DNA of 64,000 nt, from the NCBI RefSeq assembly GCF_015690355.1, contig NZ_JADPRT010000007.1, positions 92,258 through 156,257 on the forward strand. Direction: 5' to 3'. Of this stretch, positions 1 through 8,808 are shown piece by piece (position 1 is the first letter of the stretch; each line of letters begins with the position of its first letter). This DNA comes from Streptacidiphilus fuscans (lineage in GTDB: Bacteria; Actinomycetota; Actinomycetes; Streptomycetales; Streptomycetaceae). The position numbers and the translations under genes were made by a program. The notes beneath the pieces were generated by a model. That model was not told the origin of the DNA and searched no databases. It saw only the letters and a list, made by a program, of their open reading frames with translations.

Positions 1-1308
1 GACCCCGCAGCAGGCAGCCAGATCGCGTTCGAGTCCTTCGTCCACTTCGCCCGGACCGCCGAGCGCGCGCGGTTCGACTTCCTCTTCCTCGCCGAGGGAC
101 TGCGCCTGCGCGAGCAGCACGGGAAGATCTACGACCTCGACGTCGTCGGCCGTCCGGACACCTTCACCGTGCTGGCCGCCCTCGCCGCCGTCACCGAGCG
201 GCTCGGGCTGACCGGGACCATCAACTCGACCTTCAACGAGCCCTACGAGGTGGCCCGGCAGTTCGCCACGCTTGACCACCTCTCCGAAGGCCGCGCGGCC
301 TGGAACGTCGTCACCTCGTGGGACGCGTTCACCGGCGAGAACTTCCGGCGCGGCGGCTTCCTGGCCCAGTCCGACCGCTACGCGCGGGCCCGCTCCTTCC
401 TGCACACCGCGCAGGAGCTGTTCGACTCCTGGGACCCCGACGCCGTCGCCGCCGACCCCGCCACCGGGCGGTTCCTCAACGACGCGCGCGCGGGCGCGTT
501 CGAGCACCGCGACCCGCACTTCGACATCCACGGCCGGTTCAACGTGCCGCGCAGCCCGCAAGGGCGGCCGGTGGTGTTCCAGGCCGGGGACTCCGAGGAG
601 GGACGCGAGTTCGCCGCGGCCGACGCCGACGCCATCTTCAGCCGCCACGGCACGCTGGAGGAGGGCCGCGCCTTCTACGCCGACGTCAAGGGGCGGCTGG
701 CCCGCTACGGCCGCTCCCGCGACGAGCTGCTGATCCTGCCCGCCGCCACCTTCGTGCTGGGCGCGACGGACGCCGAGGCGCGCGAGCGGGCCAGGGAGGT
801 CCGGCGTCAGCAGGTCAGCGGGCAGACCGCGCTGCGGTTCCTGGAGCAGGTGTGGAACCGCGACCTGTCCGGCTACGACCCGGACGGTCCGCTGCCCGAG
901 ATCGACCCGAAGGTCGGCGAGCACACGGTCGCCCAGGGCCGGGCCAGCGTACGGATGTTCCGCGATCCGGTGGCCACGGCCACGGAGTGGCGCGAGCGGG
1001 CGGCGGCGCGGCAGTGGTCGATCCGCGAGTTCGTCATCGAGACCACCGGCCGGCAGAACTTCGTCGGCTCCCCCGCCTCGGTGGCCGAGCAGATCAACGA
1101 GTTGGTGCAGGCCGACGCGAGCGACGGCTTCATCCTCGTGCCGCACCTGGTTCCGGGGGGCCTGGACGAGTTCGCGGACACCGTGGTGCCGCTGCTGCAG
1201 GAGCGGGGCGTGCACCGGACGGAGTACGAGGGGACGACGCTCCGCGACCACCTCGGCCTTGACCTGCCGGGCCAGGGCGGCGCGGAGCGGCGGCGGGTCG
1301 CGTCCTGA
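1..1308 (+). CDS. LLM-class flavin-dependent monooxygenase, NtaA/SnaA/DszA type (5' partial)
   Basis: The reading frame is open from base 1, so the gene starts before the window; about 435 codons are visible, nearly the whole of a family member (usually 430-460 aa). The protein shows the bacterial-luciferase-like fold of the nitrilotriacetate/DszA branch: FDFLFLAEGLR, then INSTFNEPYEVARQFATLDH, then GRAAWNVVTSWD, and further on VVFQAGDSEEGREFAA. Members use reduced flavin supplied by a partner reductase to oxidise small sulfur or nitrogen compounds in the cytoplasm. It converges on an amino-acid ABC operon that carries a Cys-rich leader, which favours a role in organosulfur scavenging (inference). 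Confidence in the family is high; the substrate is unknown. Confidence 0.9.
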   Translation, partial: DPAAGSQIAFESFVHFARTAERARFDFLFLAEGLRLREQHGKIYDLDVVGRPDTFTVLAALAAVTERLGLTGTINSTFNEPYEVARQFATLDHLSEGRAAWNVVTSWDAFTGENFRRGGFLAQSDRYARARSFLHTAQELFDSWDPDAVAADPATGRFLNDARAGAFEHRDPHFDIHGRFNVPRSPQGRPVVFQAGDSEEGREFAAADADAIFSRHGTLEEGRAFYADVKGRLARYGRSRDELLILPAATFVLGATDAEARERAREVRRQQVSGQTALRFLEQVWNRDLSGYDPDGPLPEIDPKVGEHTVAQGRASVRMFRDPVATATEWRERAAARQWSIREFVIETTGRQNFVGSPASVAEQINELVQADASDGFILVPHLVPGGLDEFADTVVPLLQERGVHRTEYEGTTLRDHLGLDLPGQGGAERRRVAS

Positions 1309-1320
1309 CGTCGAGGGGTG

Positions 1321-1361
1321 TGCAGAAGGGGCGTGGTGCCTGGCACCGCGCCCCTTCTGCA
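1321..1361. terminator. Bidirectional hairpin terminator between convergent genes
   Basis: Arms GCAGAAGGGGC and GCCCCTTCTGC pair perfectly, and an inner GGTGCC/GGCACC extends the stem. It lies between the stop of the monooxygenase and the stop of the binding-protein gene on the other strand, so it can serve both. Confidence 0.75.
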
Positions 1362-1374
1362 TGCCCTCGGGCCG

Positions 1375-2355
1375 TTACGAGTTGCTCAGCGGCAGCCCCG
1401 GCGGGTTGATCCGGGACGAGGTGAGAGCCTCGCTGGTCAGGCCCCAGCGGACCAGGATCTTGCCGTAGGTGCCGTCCGCGATCAGCTCGTCGATCGCGTC
1501 GGCCAGCGGCGTGACCAGCCCGCTGTCCTTCTTGGTCGTCGCGCCGATCAGGCCCTGCAGCGCCTCACCCGCGCCCGAGACGACGCCGACGACCTCGGTC
1601 TGTCCCGAGACCGCCGCGTGGTACTGCGCGGTCGGGTTGGGGCCGAGGTAGGCGTCGATCCGGCCGGACTGGAGTGCCAGGTAGGTGTCGGAGTCGGTGC
1701 TGTAGTACTTCACGTCCACCGGCTTGAGCCCGGCTGCCACGTCCTGGTGGCTCCAGTCCAGCAGGATCTTCTCCTGCGTCGTCCCCGAGCTGACCGCGAT
1801 GGTCTTCCCCGCGACGTCCTTCGGACCGTTGATCCGCCAGGTGGTGCCCTTGCGGGCCTCGAAGGCGATGTTGTCCTTGCGGTAGGTGGCGAAGTCGTAC
1901 TTCTGCTTGCGCAGTTCGGTGTCGGTGATGTTGGAGAAGCCGACGTCGTACTTCCCGCTGTCCAGGCCGACGAAGATCTGCGCCCAGTCCACCGGGTGGA
2001 ACTGCACCTTGAGGCCGAGGACGTCGGCGACGGCGGAGGCGAGGTCGGGCTCGACGCCGATCACGGTCCGGTTGTCGGTGGCGAAGAAGCTGAGCGGCGC
2101 GGCCCCCTGGGCGGAGTCGACGACCTCCAGCGTCCCTCTGGCCCGGATCGCGGCCGGGACTTCGGCCGCGAGCTTCGGATCCTCGGGCGCGGTGTAACGA
2201 TGCTGATTTGCCGTCAGGTTGAAGCTGACCCCGTTCGCCTCGGTCACGGACTGCTGGCCTGCGCCCCCGGCGCTCGTCCCGGAGGCACCGCACGCGGTGA
2301 GGGTGAGCGCGGTGGCCAGGACGGTGACGGCGGCAGCGGTACGGAAGGGACGCAT
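1375..2355 (-). CDS. Amino-acid ABC transporter substrate-binding lipoprotein (SBP_bac_3)
   Basis: 326 aa. The N-terminus has a signal peptide with lipobox LTAC (Cys about residue 22), so the mature protein is tethered to the outer face of the membrane. The body has family-3 features: TLEVVDSAQGAAPLSFFATDN at the first lobe, VIGVEPDLASAVADVLG, KYDVGFSNITDTELRKQKYDF, and GTYGKILVRWGL at the C-terminus. It would deliver a polar amino acid or related ligand to the permease encoded upstream. It is the last gene of the minus-strand operon, 53 bp after the ATPase gene. It and the protein at 4328-5353 are diverged paralogues, so the system has two receptors for one permease/ATPase. Confidence 0.9.
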   Translation of the reverse strand: MRPFRTAAAVTVLATALTLTACGASGTSAGGAGQQSVTEANGVSFNLTANQHRYTAPEDPKLAAEVPAAIRARGTLEVVDSAQGAAPLSFFATDNRTVIGVEPDLASAVADVLGLKVQFHPVDWAQIFVGLDSGKYDVGFSNITDTELRKQKYDFATYRKDNIAFEARKGTTWRINGPKDVAGKTIAVSSGTTQEKILLDWSHQDVAAGLKPVDVKYYSTDSDTYLALQSGRIDAYLGPNPTAQYHAAVSGQTEVVGVVSGAGEALQGLIGATTKKDSGLVTPLADAIDELIADGTYGKILVRWGLTSEALTSSRINPPGLPLSNS

Positions 2356-2408
2356 GGTGTTCGGACTTTCTGCGAGACGGAATGCAGGGGGAAGGAACTT
2401 GGGGAGAC

Positions 2409-3233
2409 TCAGAGCACCTTGGACAGGAACGCCTGGGTGCGCGGGTGTTGCGGATCGTCCAGGACCTCGGCGGGTGGGCCCTGTTCGAGGATCTGGCCGC
2501 CGTCCATGAAGACGACGATGTCGGCCACCTCGCGGGCGAAGCCGATCTCGTGGGTGACGACGATCATCGTGGTACCGCTGCGGGCCAGGTCCTTGACGAC
2601 GTCGAGCACCTCGCCGACCAGCTCCGGGTCGAGCGCGGAGGTGGGCTCGTCGAAGAGCAGCACCTTCGGCTCCAGCGCCAGCGCGCGGGCGATGGCGACC
2701 CGCTGCTGCTGACCGCCGGAGAGCCGACGGGGGTAGGCGTCCGCCTTCTCCCGCAGCCCGACGCGGTCCAGCAGCGCCAGCGCGAGCTCGCGGGCCTCGT
2801 CGCGGGGCCGCCCGAGCACGGAGACGGGCGCCTCGACCAGGTTCTCCACCACGGTCAGGTGCGGGAAGAGGTTGAACTGCTGGAACACGAAGCCGATCCG
2901 GGCCCGCTGGCGCAGCACGTCGCGTTCCCGCAGCTCGTGCAGACGGTCGCCGACCTGCCGGTAGCCGATCAGCTCGTCGTCGATGCGGACGTAGCCGGCG
3001 TCGACCTTCTCCAGATGGTTGATGCTGCGCAGCAGCGTCGACTTGCCCGAACCGGAGGGCCCGAGCACGACGGTGACCTCACCGGCCCGGACCTGAAGGT
3101 CGACGCCGCGCAGCACCTCGTGACTGCCGAAGGACTTGCGCAGCCCGCGCACGTCCACGACGACGGGCGGGGTGTCGACCCTGGCCTCCGTCGTACTGAC
3201 TGCTGTCGCGATGACTTCTGTGGTGCTGCTCAT
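2409..3233 (-). CDS. Polar amino-acid ABC transporter ATP-binding protein
   Basis: 274 aa from the ATG at 3233, which overlaps the permease stop as ATGA and so fixes the start; the open frame continues further upstream but lies inside the permease gene. Walker A GPSGSGKST, Q-loop FVFQQFNLFPH, signature LSGGQQQR, Walker B VLLFDEPTSALDPE and switch His in VVTHE are all present. The sequence is typical of the GlnQ/TcyN/HisP branch (amino-acid importers). It energises the permease at 3230-4264. The leader peptide upstream of the operon suggests a sulfur amino acid such as cystine, but the ATPase alone cannot show this. Confidence 0.94.
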   Translation of the reverse strand: MSSTTEVIATAVSTTEARVDTPPVVVDVRGLRKSFGSHEVLRGVDLQVRAGEVTVVLGPSGSGKSTLLRSINHLEKVDAGYVRIDDELIGYRQVGDRLHELRERDVLRQRARIGFVFQQFNLFPHLTVVENLVEAPVSVLGRPRDEARELALALLDRVGLREKADAYPRRLSGGQQQRVAIARALALEPKVLLFDEPTSALDPELVGEVLDVVKDLARSGTTMIVVTHEIGFAREVADIVVFMDGGQILEQGPPAEVLDDPQHPRTQAFLSKVL

Positions 3234-4264
3234 CGCAGGCTCCCTTCGGCCGCGCGGGCGCGGAGGTCGTCGAATGCGGCGCGCAGTCGCCGCAGCGGAT
3301 GGGCGGGTCGCCGTCGGGTGGCTCCCCCGTCGCGTCTGCCGTCGTGTCCGGCTCCGCGGGCGAAGCGTCGCTCGACGGCGTACTGGAAGAGCGAGAGCAC
3401 GGTGGTCAACGCCACGTACCAGGCCGTGGCCACCAGCAACATGGGGACCACCCGCGAGGTACGGCCGTAGATCACCTGGACCGTGTAGAAGAGCTCCATG
3501 ATCGCCATCACCGAGACGATCGAGGTGTTCTTGAACAGCGCGATCAGCTGGTTCGCCGCCGCGGGAGCGATGGTGCGCATCGCCTGCAGCAGAACGATCC
3601 GGCGCAGTTGGCGTCCGCGTGGCAGGCCGAGCGCGGCGGCTGCCTCCAACTGCCCCGCGTCCACGGAGAGGACGCCCGCCCGGACGATCTCCGCCGCGAA
3701 GGCGGCCTCGTTCACGGCGAGTGCCAGCACGGCCGCGCCCATCGCGCTGACCAGGCTGTTGGTCGTGATCGAGAAGAACCCCGGCCCGAACGGCACGCCG
3801 ATCTGGATGCGTTGGTAGAGGTAGGAGAGGTTGAACCAGAAGAGCACCTGGACCAGCAGCGGCACCGACCGGACCAACCAGACGTAGCCGTAGGCGACCA
3901 CGCGCAGCAGTGGGCTGCGGGACAGCCGCATCAGCGCGAGCACCAGCCCGAGCGCGAATCCGGCCAGCGCCGACAGGACGGTCAACTGGAGCGTGAGCCA
4001 GACACCTTGGAGCACGCTGGGATCGAAGAGGTAGGCCCGGAAGGTCGGCCAGTCCAGGCCGGGGTTGGTGACCAACGCGTGCGCCAACTGCGCCAGCAGG
4101 ACCAGCGCAACGGCGACGCCGACCCAACGGGCGGGGTGGCGCAGCGGCACGATCCGCGGCTGCTGGGCTCTGCGGTCCGGGGCGACGACCGCCGTCGGCG
4201 GCGGTGTCGGTGGCGTCGGTGGCGTCGGTGGCGGGGCGGCGATGTCGGAGGTGGTGATGCTCAT
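3230..4264 (-). CDS. Amino-acid ABC transporter permease (HisM/GlnP type)
   Basis: 344 aa. A Pro/Thr-rich N-terminal tail of about 40 residues precedes the membrane segments. The family signature (EAA loop) is seen as ALAVNEAAFAAEIVRAGVL then GQLEAAAALGLPRGRQLRRIVLLQAMR, followed by NTSIVSVMAI. The C-terminus carries an Arg-rich cytoplasmic tail. The stop overlaps the start of the ATPase gene by 4 bp (ATGA), so the two are translationally coupled. It forms the membrane channel, probably as a homodimer, because no second permease gene is in this operon; a related permease lies divergently at 5914-6837. Confidence 0.92.
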   Translation of the reverse strand: MSITTSDIAAPPPTPPTPPTPPPTAVVAPDRRAQQPRIVPLRHPARWVGVAVALVLLAQLAHALVTNPGLDWPTFRAYLFDPSVLQGVWLTLQLTVLSALAGFALGLVLALMRLSRSPLLRVVAYGYVWLVRSVPLLVQVLFWFNLSYLYQRIQIGVPFGPGFFSITTNSLVSAMGAAVLALAVNEAAFAAEIVRAGVLSVDAGQLEAAAALGLPRGRQLRRIVLLQAMRTIAPAAANQLIALFKNTSIVSVMAIMELFYTVQVIYGRTSRVVPMLLVATAWYVALTTVLSLFQYAVERRFARGAGHDGRRDGGATRRRPAHPLRRLRAAFDDLRARAAEGSLR

Positions 4265-4327
4265 GGGAACTCCGTGAGGGGGTGAAGGATGCGGTGACTC
4301 AGCGGTGCAGCGACTCAGCCGGCCGAC

Positions 4328-5353
4328 TCAGCCCGCCGACTCGGGCGGGTCGATCTGCGAGGTGGTGATCGCGGAGTCGGTCGTGCCCCAGGCGGCGAGG
4401 ATCTTCCGGTAGGTCCCGTCCGCGATCAGGTGCTGGACGGCGGCCTGAAAGGCGCGGGTCAGCGGCGAGCCCTTGGGGAAGACGAAGCCGACGTCCAGCC
4501 GGTGGAACGGGCCGAGGTAGTGCACCGCGCCGCCGGTCTGCTTCTCCTGGTAGCGCAGGCCGTTGATGGTCGACATCAGCACGTCGAACCGGCCCTGCTG
4601 CAGGCCGAGTTGCAGCGCCCCACCGTCCGAGTAGACCTGCACCCGGTACGCGGGCTGCCCCGCGTCCGTGCAGACGTGCGCGTTCTGCTCCAGCGTCGCC
4701 TCGAAGGTCGTCCCGGCTCCCGTGCCGACGGTCAGTCCGCACAGCTGCCGGAGCGAGCTGATCTGCTTGATCGGGCTCCCGGCACGGACGGCGAAGCCCT
4801 GGCCGTCGTCGATGTAGGTGACGAAGTCGACGGTCTTCAGCCGCTCGGTCGTCACCCCGAAGTTGCCCACGCCGAGTTGGTACTTGCCCGAGCTCAGCCC
4901 CGGCAGGATCGTCTCGAAGGCGGCGATCTGCCGGTTCACCCGCAGGCCCAGCACCGCCGCGACCGCGTCGGTGATGTCGATGTCCTGCCCCACGGGGGTG
5001 CTGCTCGCACCGTCGGGATAGGAGGCGCTCGGCGGGCCGCCGATCGCGGTCGCCACGGTGATCTCCCCCGAGGCGCGGACGGCGGCGGGAAGCAGCGCGG
5101 CCGCCGCGTCCACCTTCCGCACCGAGGAGACCAGGTCGGCGCTCGTCCCGCCCGCAGCAGCCGAGTTGGGGCCGCCGGACGCGCCGGACGGGTTGGACGC
5201 ACACCCGCTCAACGCGATCAGGGCGACGAGGCTGAGCAGCAGTACGACGGGGACGTTCCACGCTCGTCGGAAGGGCAGCGGCCCGGCTCGCACCGCGAAG
5301 TTCAGGGCGTGAACGGGTGCTTGAGGGCGTGGCTCAACGATGGTTGCAGGCAA
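4328..5353 (-). CDS. Amino-acid ABC transporter substrate-binding lipoprotein, first gene of operon
   Basis: 341 aa from a TTG start at 5353, chosen because GGAAAGG lies about 7 nt upstream on the minus strand; a GTG at 5293 is an alternative that shortens the N-terminus. A hydrophobic stretch (VPVVLLLSLVALIALSGC) ends in a lipobox with Cys. The family-3 binding fold is recognisable: GEITVATAIGGPPSASYPDG, QDIDITDAVAAVLG, KYQLGVGNFGVTTERLKTVDF and GTYRKILAAWGTTDSAIT. It is the first gene after the Cys leader peptide (5582-5683), so it should be the gene most directly controlled by the attenuator. Confidence 0.9.
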   Translation of the reverse strand: MPATIVEPRPQAPVHALNFAVRAGPLPFRRAWNVPVVLLLSLVALIALSGCASNPSGASGGPNSAAAGGTSADLVSSVRKVDAAAALLPAAVRASGEITVATAIGGPPSASYPDGASSTPVGQDIDITDAVAAVLGLRVNRQIAAFETILPGLSSGKYQLGVGNFGVTTERLKTVDFVTYIDDGQGFAVRAGSPIKQISSLRQLCGLTVGTGAGTTFEATLEQNAHVCTDAGQPAYRVQVYSDGGALQLGLQQGRFDVLMSTINGLRYQEKQTGGAVHYLGPFHRLDVGFVFPKGSPLTRAFQAAVQHLIADGTYRKILAAWGTTDSAITTSQIDPPESAG

Positions 5354-5581
5354 GGCGCGGCCTTTCCGCGGGCATGGGTGACACCGTGGCCGACCGGCCG
5401 CGCACCGGTAAGGCGGGCAGGGTCAGGCCACGGAAACGGGAGGCAAGCAAGGCAAAGGAGGCAGGCGACAGCAGCGGATGCGCGGCAGCGGCAACGCGTG
5501 GAGGAGTCCGGCCCACGGCACAGGGGCGCGAAGGAGGGAAGGGCCGAACGAGCGGCCCGCTACCGAGTCAGCAGGACGGGG

Positions 5582-5683
5582 TCAGCGACAACACGCTGCG
5601 GACCACACCCGACCGAAGTCGATGTGGCCCCGAATGACCAGAGGCTGCTCGATACTCACATCGCACAGTTGAGCAGCGGTCAT
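5582..5683 (-). CDS. Putative cysteine-responsive leader peptide (33 aa)
   Basis: A short ORF, ATG at 5683 to TGA at 5582, lying 229 bp before the ABC operon on the same strand. The translated peptide begins MTAAQLCDVSIEQP and ends GHIDFGRVWSAACCR. The C-terminal half fits the streptomycete 'putative leader peptide' pattern (His-[VIL]-Asp-x-x-Arg-x-x-Ser-Ala-x-Cys) found before sulfur-assimilation genes, and the last three codons are Cys-Cys-Arg. In mycobacteria, short ORFs with terminal Cys runs act as attenuators: ribosomes stall when cysteinyl-tRNA is scarce and downstream expression rises. Here that would induce the ABC importer in cysteine limitation. The coding call is supported by pattern and position only; the mechanism is inferred. 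Confidence 0.72.
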   Translation of the reverse strand: MTAAQLCDVSIEQPLVIRGHIDFGRVWSAACCR

Positions 5684-5913
5684 ACGTTCGCGTCAACCAC
5701 CGTCCCGCCCGTCGGACGCCGCGCAGCTCCTGGCAACGGCAGGCGGCCTTGACGGCACGCCGACCGGGCGACGTAGTCTTGCGGTGACGCCGTGTTGAGG
5801 GACGCGGCGTCGGCGACAGCGATCACGCCGCCGTGGCTCGTCAGGGCCCGGCGCGTCCACCCGGCCTCCGTGCCGCGACGCCGCTGTCCGCACTCCCTTC
5901 GGAGACTCCTTCC
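5684..5913. other. Intergenic region between divergent transport operons
   Basis: With 5354-5581 this makes a 560-bp non-coding stretch, apart from the leader peptide. 5354-5581 should hold the attenuation structures but I could not settle a single terminator/antiterminator pair by eye. 5684-5913 carries promoters for both directions and GGAG 9 nt before the ATG at 5914. A GC-rich block around 5718-5755 (CTCCTGGCAACGGCAGG) looks superficially like a SAM-riboswitch core but does not fit one. Confidence 0.5.
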
Positions 5914-6837
5914 ATGACCGTCGCATCCGACGTTCCCCCGCTTCGCCTCTCCAACGCCGAACCCGCCGCCGAGCCCGCTGCCGAAGCCAACGACGCAACA
6001 GAGACCAGCCCGCCGCTACCGACCCGGATCCGGCCCAGGCGACATCCAGGACGCTGGGCGACCGCCGCGGCGGCCCTGCTCCTGCTCGCCTGGGTGCTGC
6101 GCTCCGTCCTGTCCAACCGCGCCTTCCAATGGGGCGTCGTCGCCCGGTACTTCAGCAGCGCGGGCGTGCTGGACGGACTGGTGCTCACGCTCTGGCTGAC
6201 GGCCGTGGTGACCGGACTCGGCTTCGCCCTCGGCGCGGTGATCGCCGCGCTGCGGATCTCCGCCAACCCGGTGCTGCGCGGGCTGGCCTGGGGCTACCTC
6301 TGGGTCTTCCGGGCCACACCGGTCCTGGTCCAACTGCTGCTCTGGTACAACATCGGCCTGCTCTACCCGACGCTGAGCATCGGCGTCCCGTTCGGCCCGA
6401 CGCTGGCCTCGGTCAGCACGGTCAACCTGCTGGGCGGGACCGCCACCGCCGTCATCGGCCTGACCCTGCACGAGGCCGCCTACGCGGCGGAGGTGGTGCG
6501 CGGCGGGCTGCTCGCCGTCGATGCCGGCCAGCACGAGGCCGCCGCCGCGCTCGGGCTCGGCCGACTGCGCACGCTGCGCCGGATCGTGCTGCCCCAGGCC
6601 ATGCGCAGCATCGTCCCGGCTGCCGGCAACATGCTGATCGGCACGCTCAAGAGCACCTCGATCGTCAGCGTGCTGGCCGTGGTCGACCTGCTCTACTCGG
6701 TGCAGATCGTCTACAACCGCACCTACCAGGTGATCCCGCTGCTGCTGGTGGCAGCCATCTGGTACCTGGTCGTCACCAGCGTTCTGACGGTGGGTCAGTT
6801 CTTTCTGGAGCGCCGTGTCGGACGGAGCAGCCGATGA
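5914..6837 (+). CDS. Amino-acid ABC transporter permease
   Basis: 307 aa from the ATG at 5914, which has GGAG in the right place; an in-frame GTG at 5833 lacks one. After a Pro/Glu-rich N-tail come about five membrane helices. The EAA motif region reads TLHEAAYAAEVVRGGLLAVDA then HEAAAALGLGRLRTLRRIVL, and STSIVSVLAVVDLLYSVQ follows, as in the permease at 3230-4264, of which it is a clear paralogue. No ATPase gene is in this operon, so it may share the ATPase and receptors of the divergent operon (inference). Its stop overlaps the next start as ATGA. Confidence 0.9.
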   Translation: MTVASDVPPLRLSNAEPAAEPAAEANDATETSPPLPTRIRPRRHPGRWATAAAALLLLAWVLRSVLSNRAFQWGVVARYFSSAGVLDGLVLTLWLTAVVTGLGFALGAVIAALRISANPVLRGLAWGYLWVFRATPVLVQLLLWYNIGLLYPTLSIGVPFGPTLASVSTVNLLGGTATAVIGLTLHEAAYAAEVVRGGLLAVDAGQHEAAAALGLGRLRTLRRIVLPQAMRSIVPAAGNMLIGTLKSTSIVSVLAVVDLLYSVQIVYNRTYQVIPLLLVAAIWYLVVTSVLTVGQFFLERRVGRSSR

Positions 6838-8744
6838 GGCGGGTCAGCATCGCCGTGGTCGGCGTCGGGCCGCGCGCCACCGGCCTGCTGGACCGGATCG
6901 TCGCCAACGCGCCGCAACTACTGCCGTCAGCAGTCGATCTGACGATCCATCTGATCGACCCGCATCCGCCCGGTCCGGGCCGGGTGTGGCGGCACGACCA
7001 GTCCCCGCTGCTGCGGATGAACTCCATGGCGGAGGACGTCACCATGTTCACCGACGCCGCCACCGTCATGGACGGCCCGGTCCGCCCCGGTCCCTCGCTC
7101 GCCGAGTGGGCCGCCGGGCCGGACGCCCGTGCCGTCGCCGACCCGGCGGTCCGGGCCGAGCTGGAGCAGCTGGCCCCCACCGACTTCGCCACCCGGCGCG
7201 TCCAGAGCGCCTACCTCGACTGGGTGTTCCGACGGACCACGGCCGCGCTGGCCCCCTACGCCACGGTCCGCGTCCACCGCGAGGCCGCCGTCGACGTGCG
7301 CGGGGGGCCGGACGAGCCGCAGCAGGTCGTCCTCGCGTCCGGGAACACCGTCACCGCGGACCTGGTCGTGCTGACGTTGGGACACCTGGACGCGCGGCCC
7401 GAGTCCGACGAGCAGCGCCTGACGGACTTCGCCGGCCGCCACCGCCTGCACTACCTGCCGCCCGCCTACTCCGCCGACCTCGGCGCCGAGTTGGACGAGA
7501 TCGCACCCGGCGAGGACGTGGTCCTGCGCGGCTTCGGCCTGGCTGCCGTCGACCTGATCGTGCTGCTCACCGAGGGACGCGGCGGCCGCTACCTCCCCCG
7601 GACCGACGGCTCACTCGCGTATCTGCCGTCGGGCCGCGAACCCGTGCTGCACGCGGGTTCGCGACGCGGTGTGCCGTACCACGCCAAGACCGGCTACCGC
7701 CTGCAGGGCCCGCCGCCTCCGCTGCCGCGCTTCTTCGGGCCGGACGCGGTGGACCTGCTGCTGGGCGGGGACGGCCCGCTCGACTTCCGGGCCGAGGTGT
7801 GGCCGTCGGTGGCCAAGGAGATCGCGTACGGCCACTACCACGAGCTGTTCCACGGCCATCCGGAACGGACCCGGATGCCGTGGGAGGAGTTCCTCGCCGC
7901 CTTCACCCCGCTGGCCTGGTACGCCCCGGCCACGGCCGCACTGGTCGGCCGCGCCGTCCCCGACCCGGACGACCGGATCGACTTCGAGGCGCTGGACCGC
8001 CCGCTCGCCGGGACGTCGTTCGCCTCCCCCGACGCCCTGCGGGAGACGCTGCGCCGGCACATCCGCAACGACCTCGCGCGGCGCGGCGACCGCGCCCACA
8101 GTGCCGATCTCGGTGCGTTCTACGCGCTGCTCTCCGTCTACGGCCAGCTCCCGCGCGTCGCCGCGAGCGGTCGACTGGACGCGACGTCGCTGGCCAGGGA
8201 CCTGGACGGCTGGTGGCACGGCTTCTTCAGCTTCCTCGCCAGCGGTCCGCCCGGACACCGGCTCCGGGAGCTGCTGGCGCTGTCGGACGCGGGCCTGCTG
8301 CACTTCCTCGGCCCCGACCTGCGCGTCGAGGCGGACGAGGCGAGCGGCAGGTTCCTCGCCCACAGCCCCGCCCTTGCGGGAGCGGTGACGACTGCGACCA
8401 CGCTCGTCGAGGCACGCCTCCCGCGTGCCACGCTGCGGCGCACCGACTCCCCGCTCCTGCGCGACCTGCTCGCGCGCGGGGAGGCGACCGAAGAGCGGCG
8501 CTCGGGACTGATGTTGACGGATCCTCAGAGCGGTGCGGTCGTCGACGACTCAGGCCGACCGCATCCGCGCCGGATCGCCCTCGGCGCGCACACCAGCGCG
8601 CGGGCGGTCGCGGCGTTCGCCCGCCCCCGCTCCAACTCTCCCGCGTTCCGCCAGAACGACGCGGCGGCGCGAGCGCTGCTCCTTGCTGTCGCGAGGCTGG
8701 GACCGGCATCAGTCCAGGCGCAACCGCAGGTCGCGTCGTTCTGA
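6834..8744 (+). CDS. FAD/NAD(P)-binding oxidoreductase
   Basis: 636 aa, start fixed by the ATGA overlap with the permease gene. The N-terminus has a Rossmann dinucleotide motif (VVGVGPRATGLLDRI), then LIDPHPPGPGRVWRHDQSP, LRMNSMAEDVTMF, and later DLVVLTLGHLDARP and EDVVLRGFGLAAVDLIVLL. These match the FAD-NAD(P)-binding family (PF13454-like), found in actinobacterial clusters with flavin monooxygenases and ABC importers. No transmembrane segments are seen, so it is probably cytoplasmic. Co-transcription with an importer permease suggests that it processes the imported compound. The exact reaction cannot be told from sequence. Confidence 0.85.
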   Translation: MRRVSIAVVGVGPRATGLLDRIVANAPQLLPSAVDLTIHLIDPHPPGPGRVWRHDQSPLLRMNSMAEDVTMFTDAATVMDGPVRPGPSLAEWAAGPDARAVADPAVRAELEQLAPTDFATRRVQSAYLDWVFRRTTAALAPYATVRVHREAAVDVRGGPDEPQQVVLASGNTVTADLVVLTLGHLDARPESDEQRLTDFAGRHRLHYLPPAYSADLGAELDEIAPGEDVVLRGFGLAAVDLIVLLTEGRGGRYLPRTDGSLAYLPSGREPVLHAGSRRGVPYHAKTGYRLQGPPPPLPRFFGPDAVDLLLGGDGPLDFRAEVWPSVAKEIAYGHYHELFHGHPERTRMPWEEFLAAFTPLAWYAPATAALVGRAVPDPDDRIDFEALDRPLAGTSFASPDALRETLRRHIRNDLARRGDRAHSADLGAFYALLSVYGQLPRVAASGRLDATSLARDLDGWWHGFFSFLASGPPGHRLRELLALSDAGLLHFLGPDLRVEADEASGRFLAHSPALAGAVTTATTLVEARLPRATLRRTDSPLLRDLLARGEATEERRSGLMLTDPQSGAVVDDSGRPHPRRIALGAHTSARAVAAFARPRSNSPAFRQNDAAARALLLAVARLGPASVQAQPQVASF

Positions 8745-8756
8745 CGGAGTGGTGAA

Positions 8757-8788
8757 GCCGCACCGCTCACCCTCGAAAGCGGTGCGGC
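8757..8788 (+). terminator. Hairpin terminator after FAD/NAD(P)-binding gene
   Basis: Perfect 11-bp stem GCCGCACCGCT / AGCGGTGCGGC with a 10-nt loop, starting 12 bp after the stop codon. Confidence 0.8.
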
Positions 8789-8808
8789 CCGTGCGGCGCG
8801 GCTCCACA

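Noticed and set aside
2295..2355. Longer N-terminus for the binding lipoprotein at 1375-2355
   Set aside because: The ATG at 2355 already starts a perfect lipoprotein signal, so no extension is needed.
5718..5800. Possible SAM-IV/SAM-I riboswitch before the permease at 5914
   Set aside because: Only a short block (CTCCTGGCAACGGCAGG) resembles the core; the conserved flanking helices could not be found.
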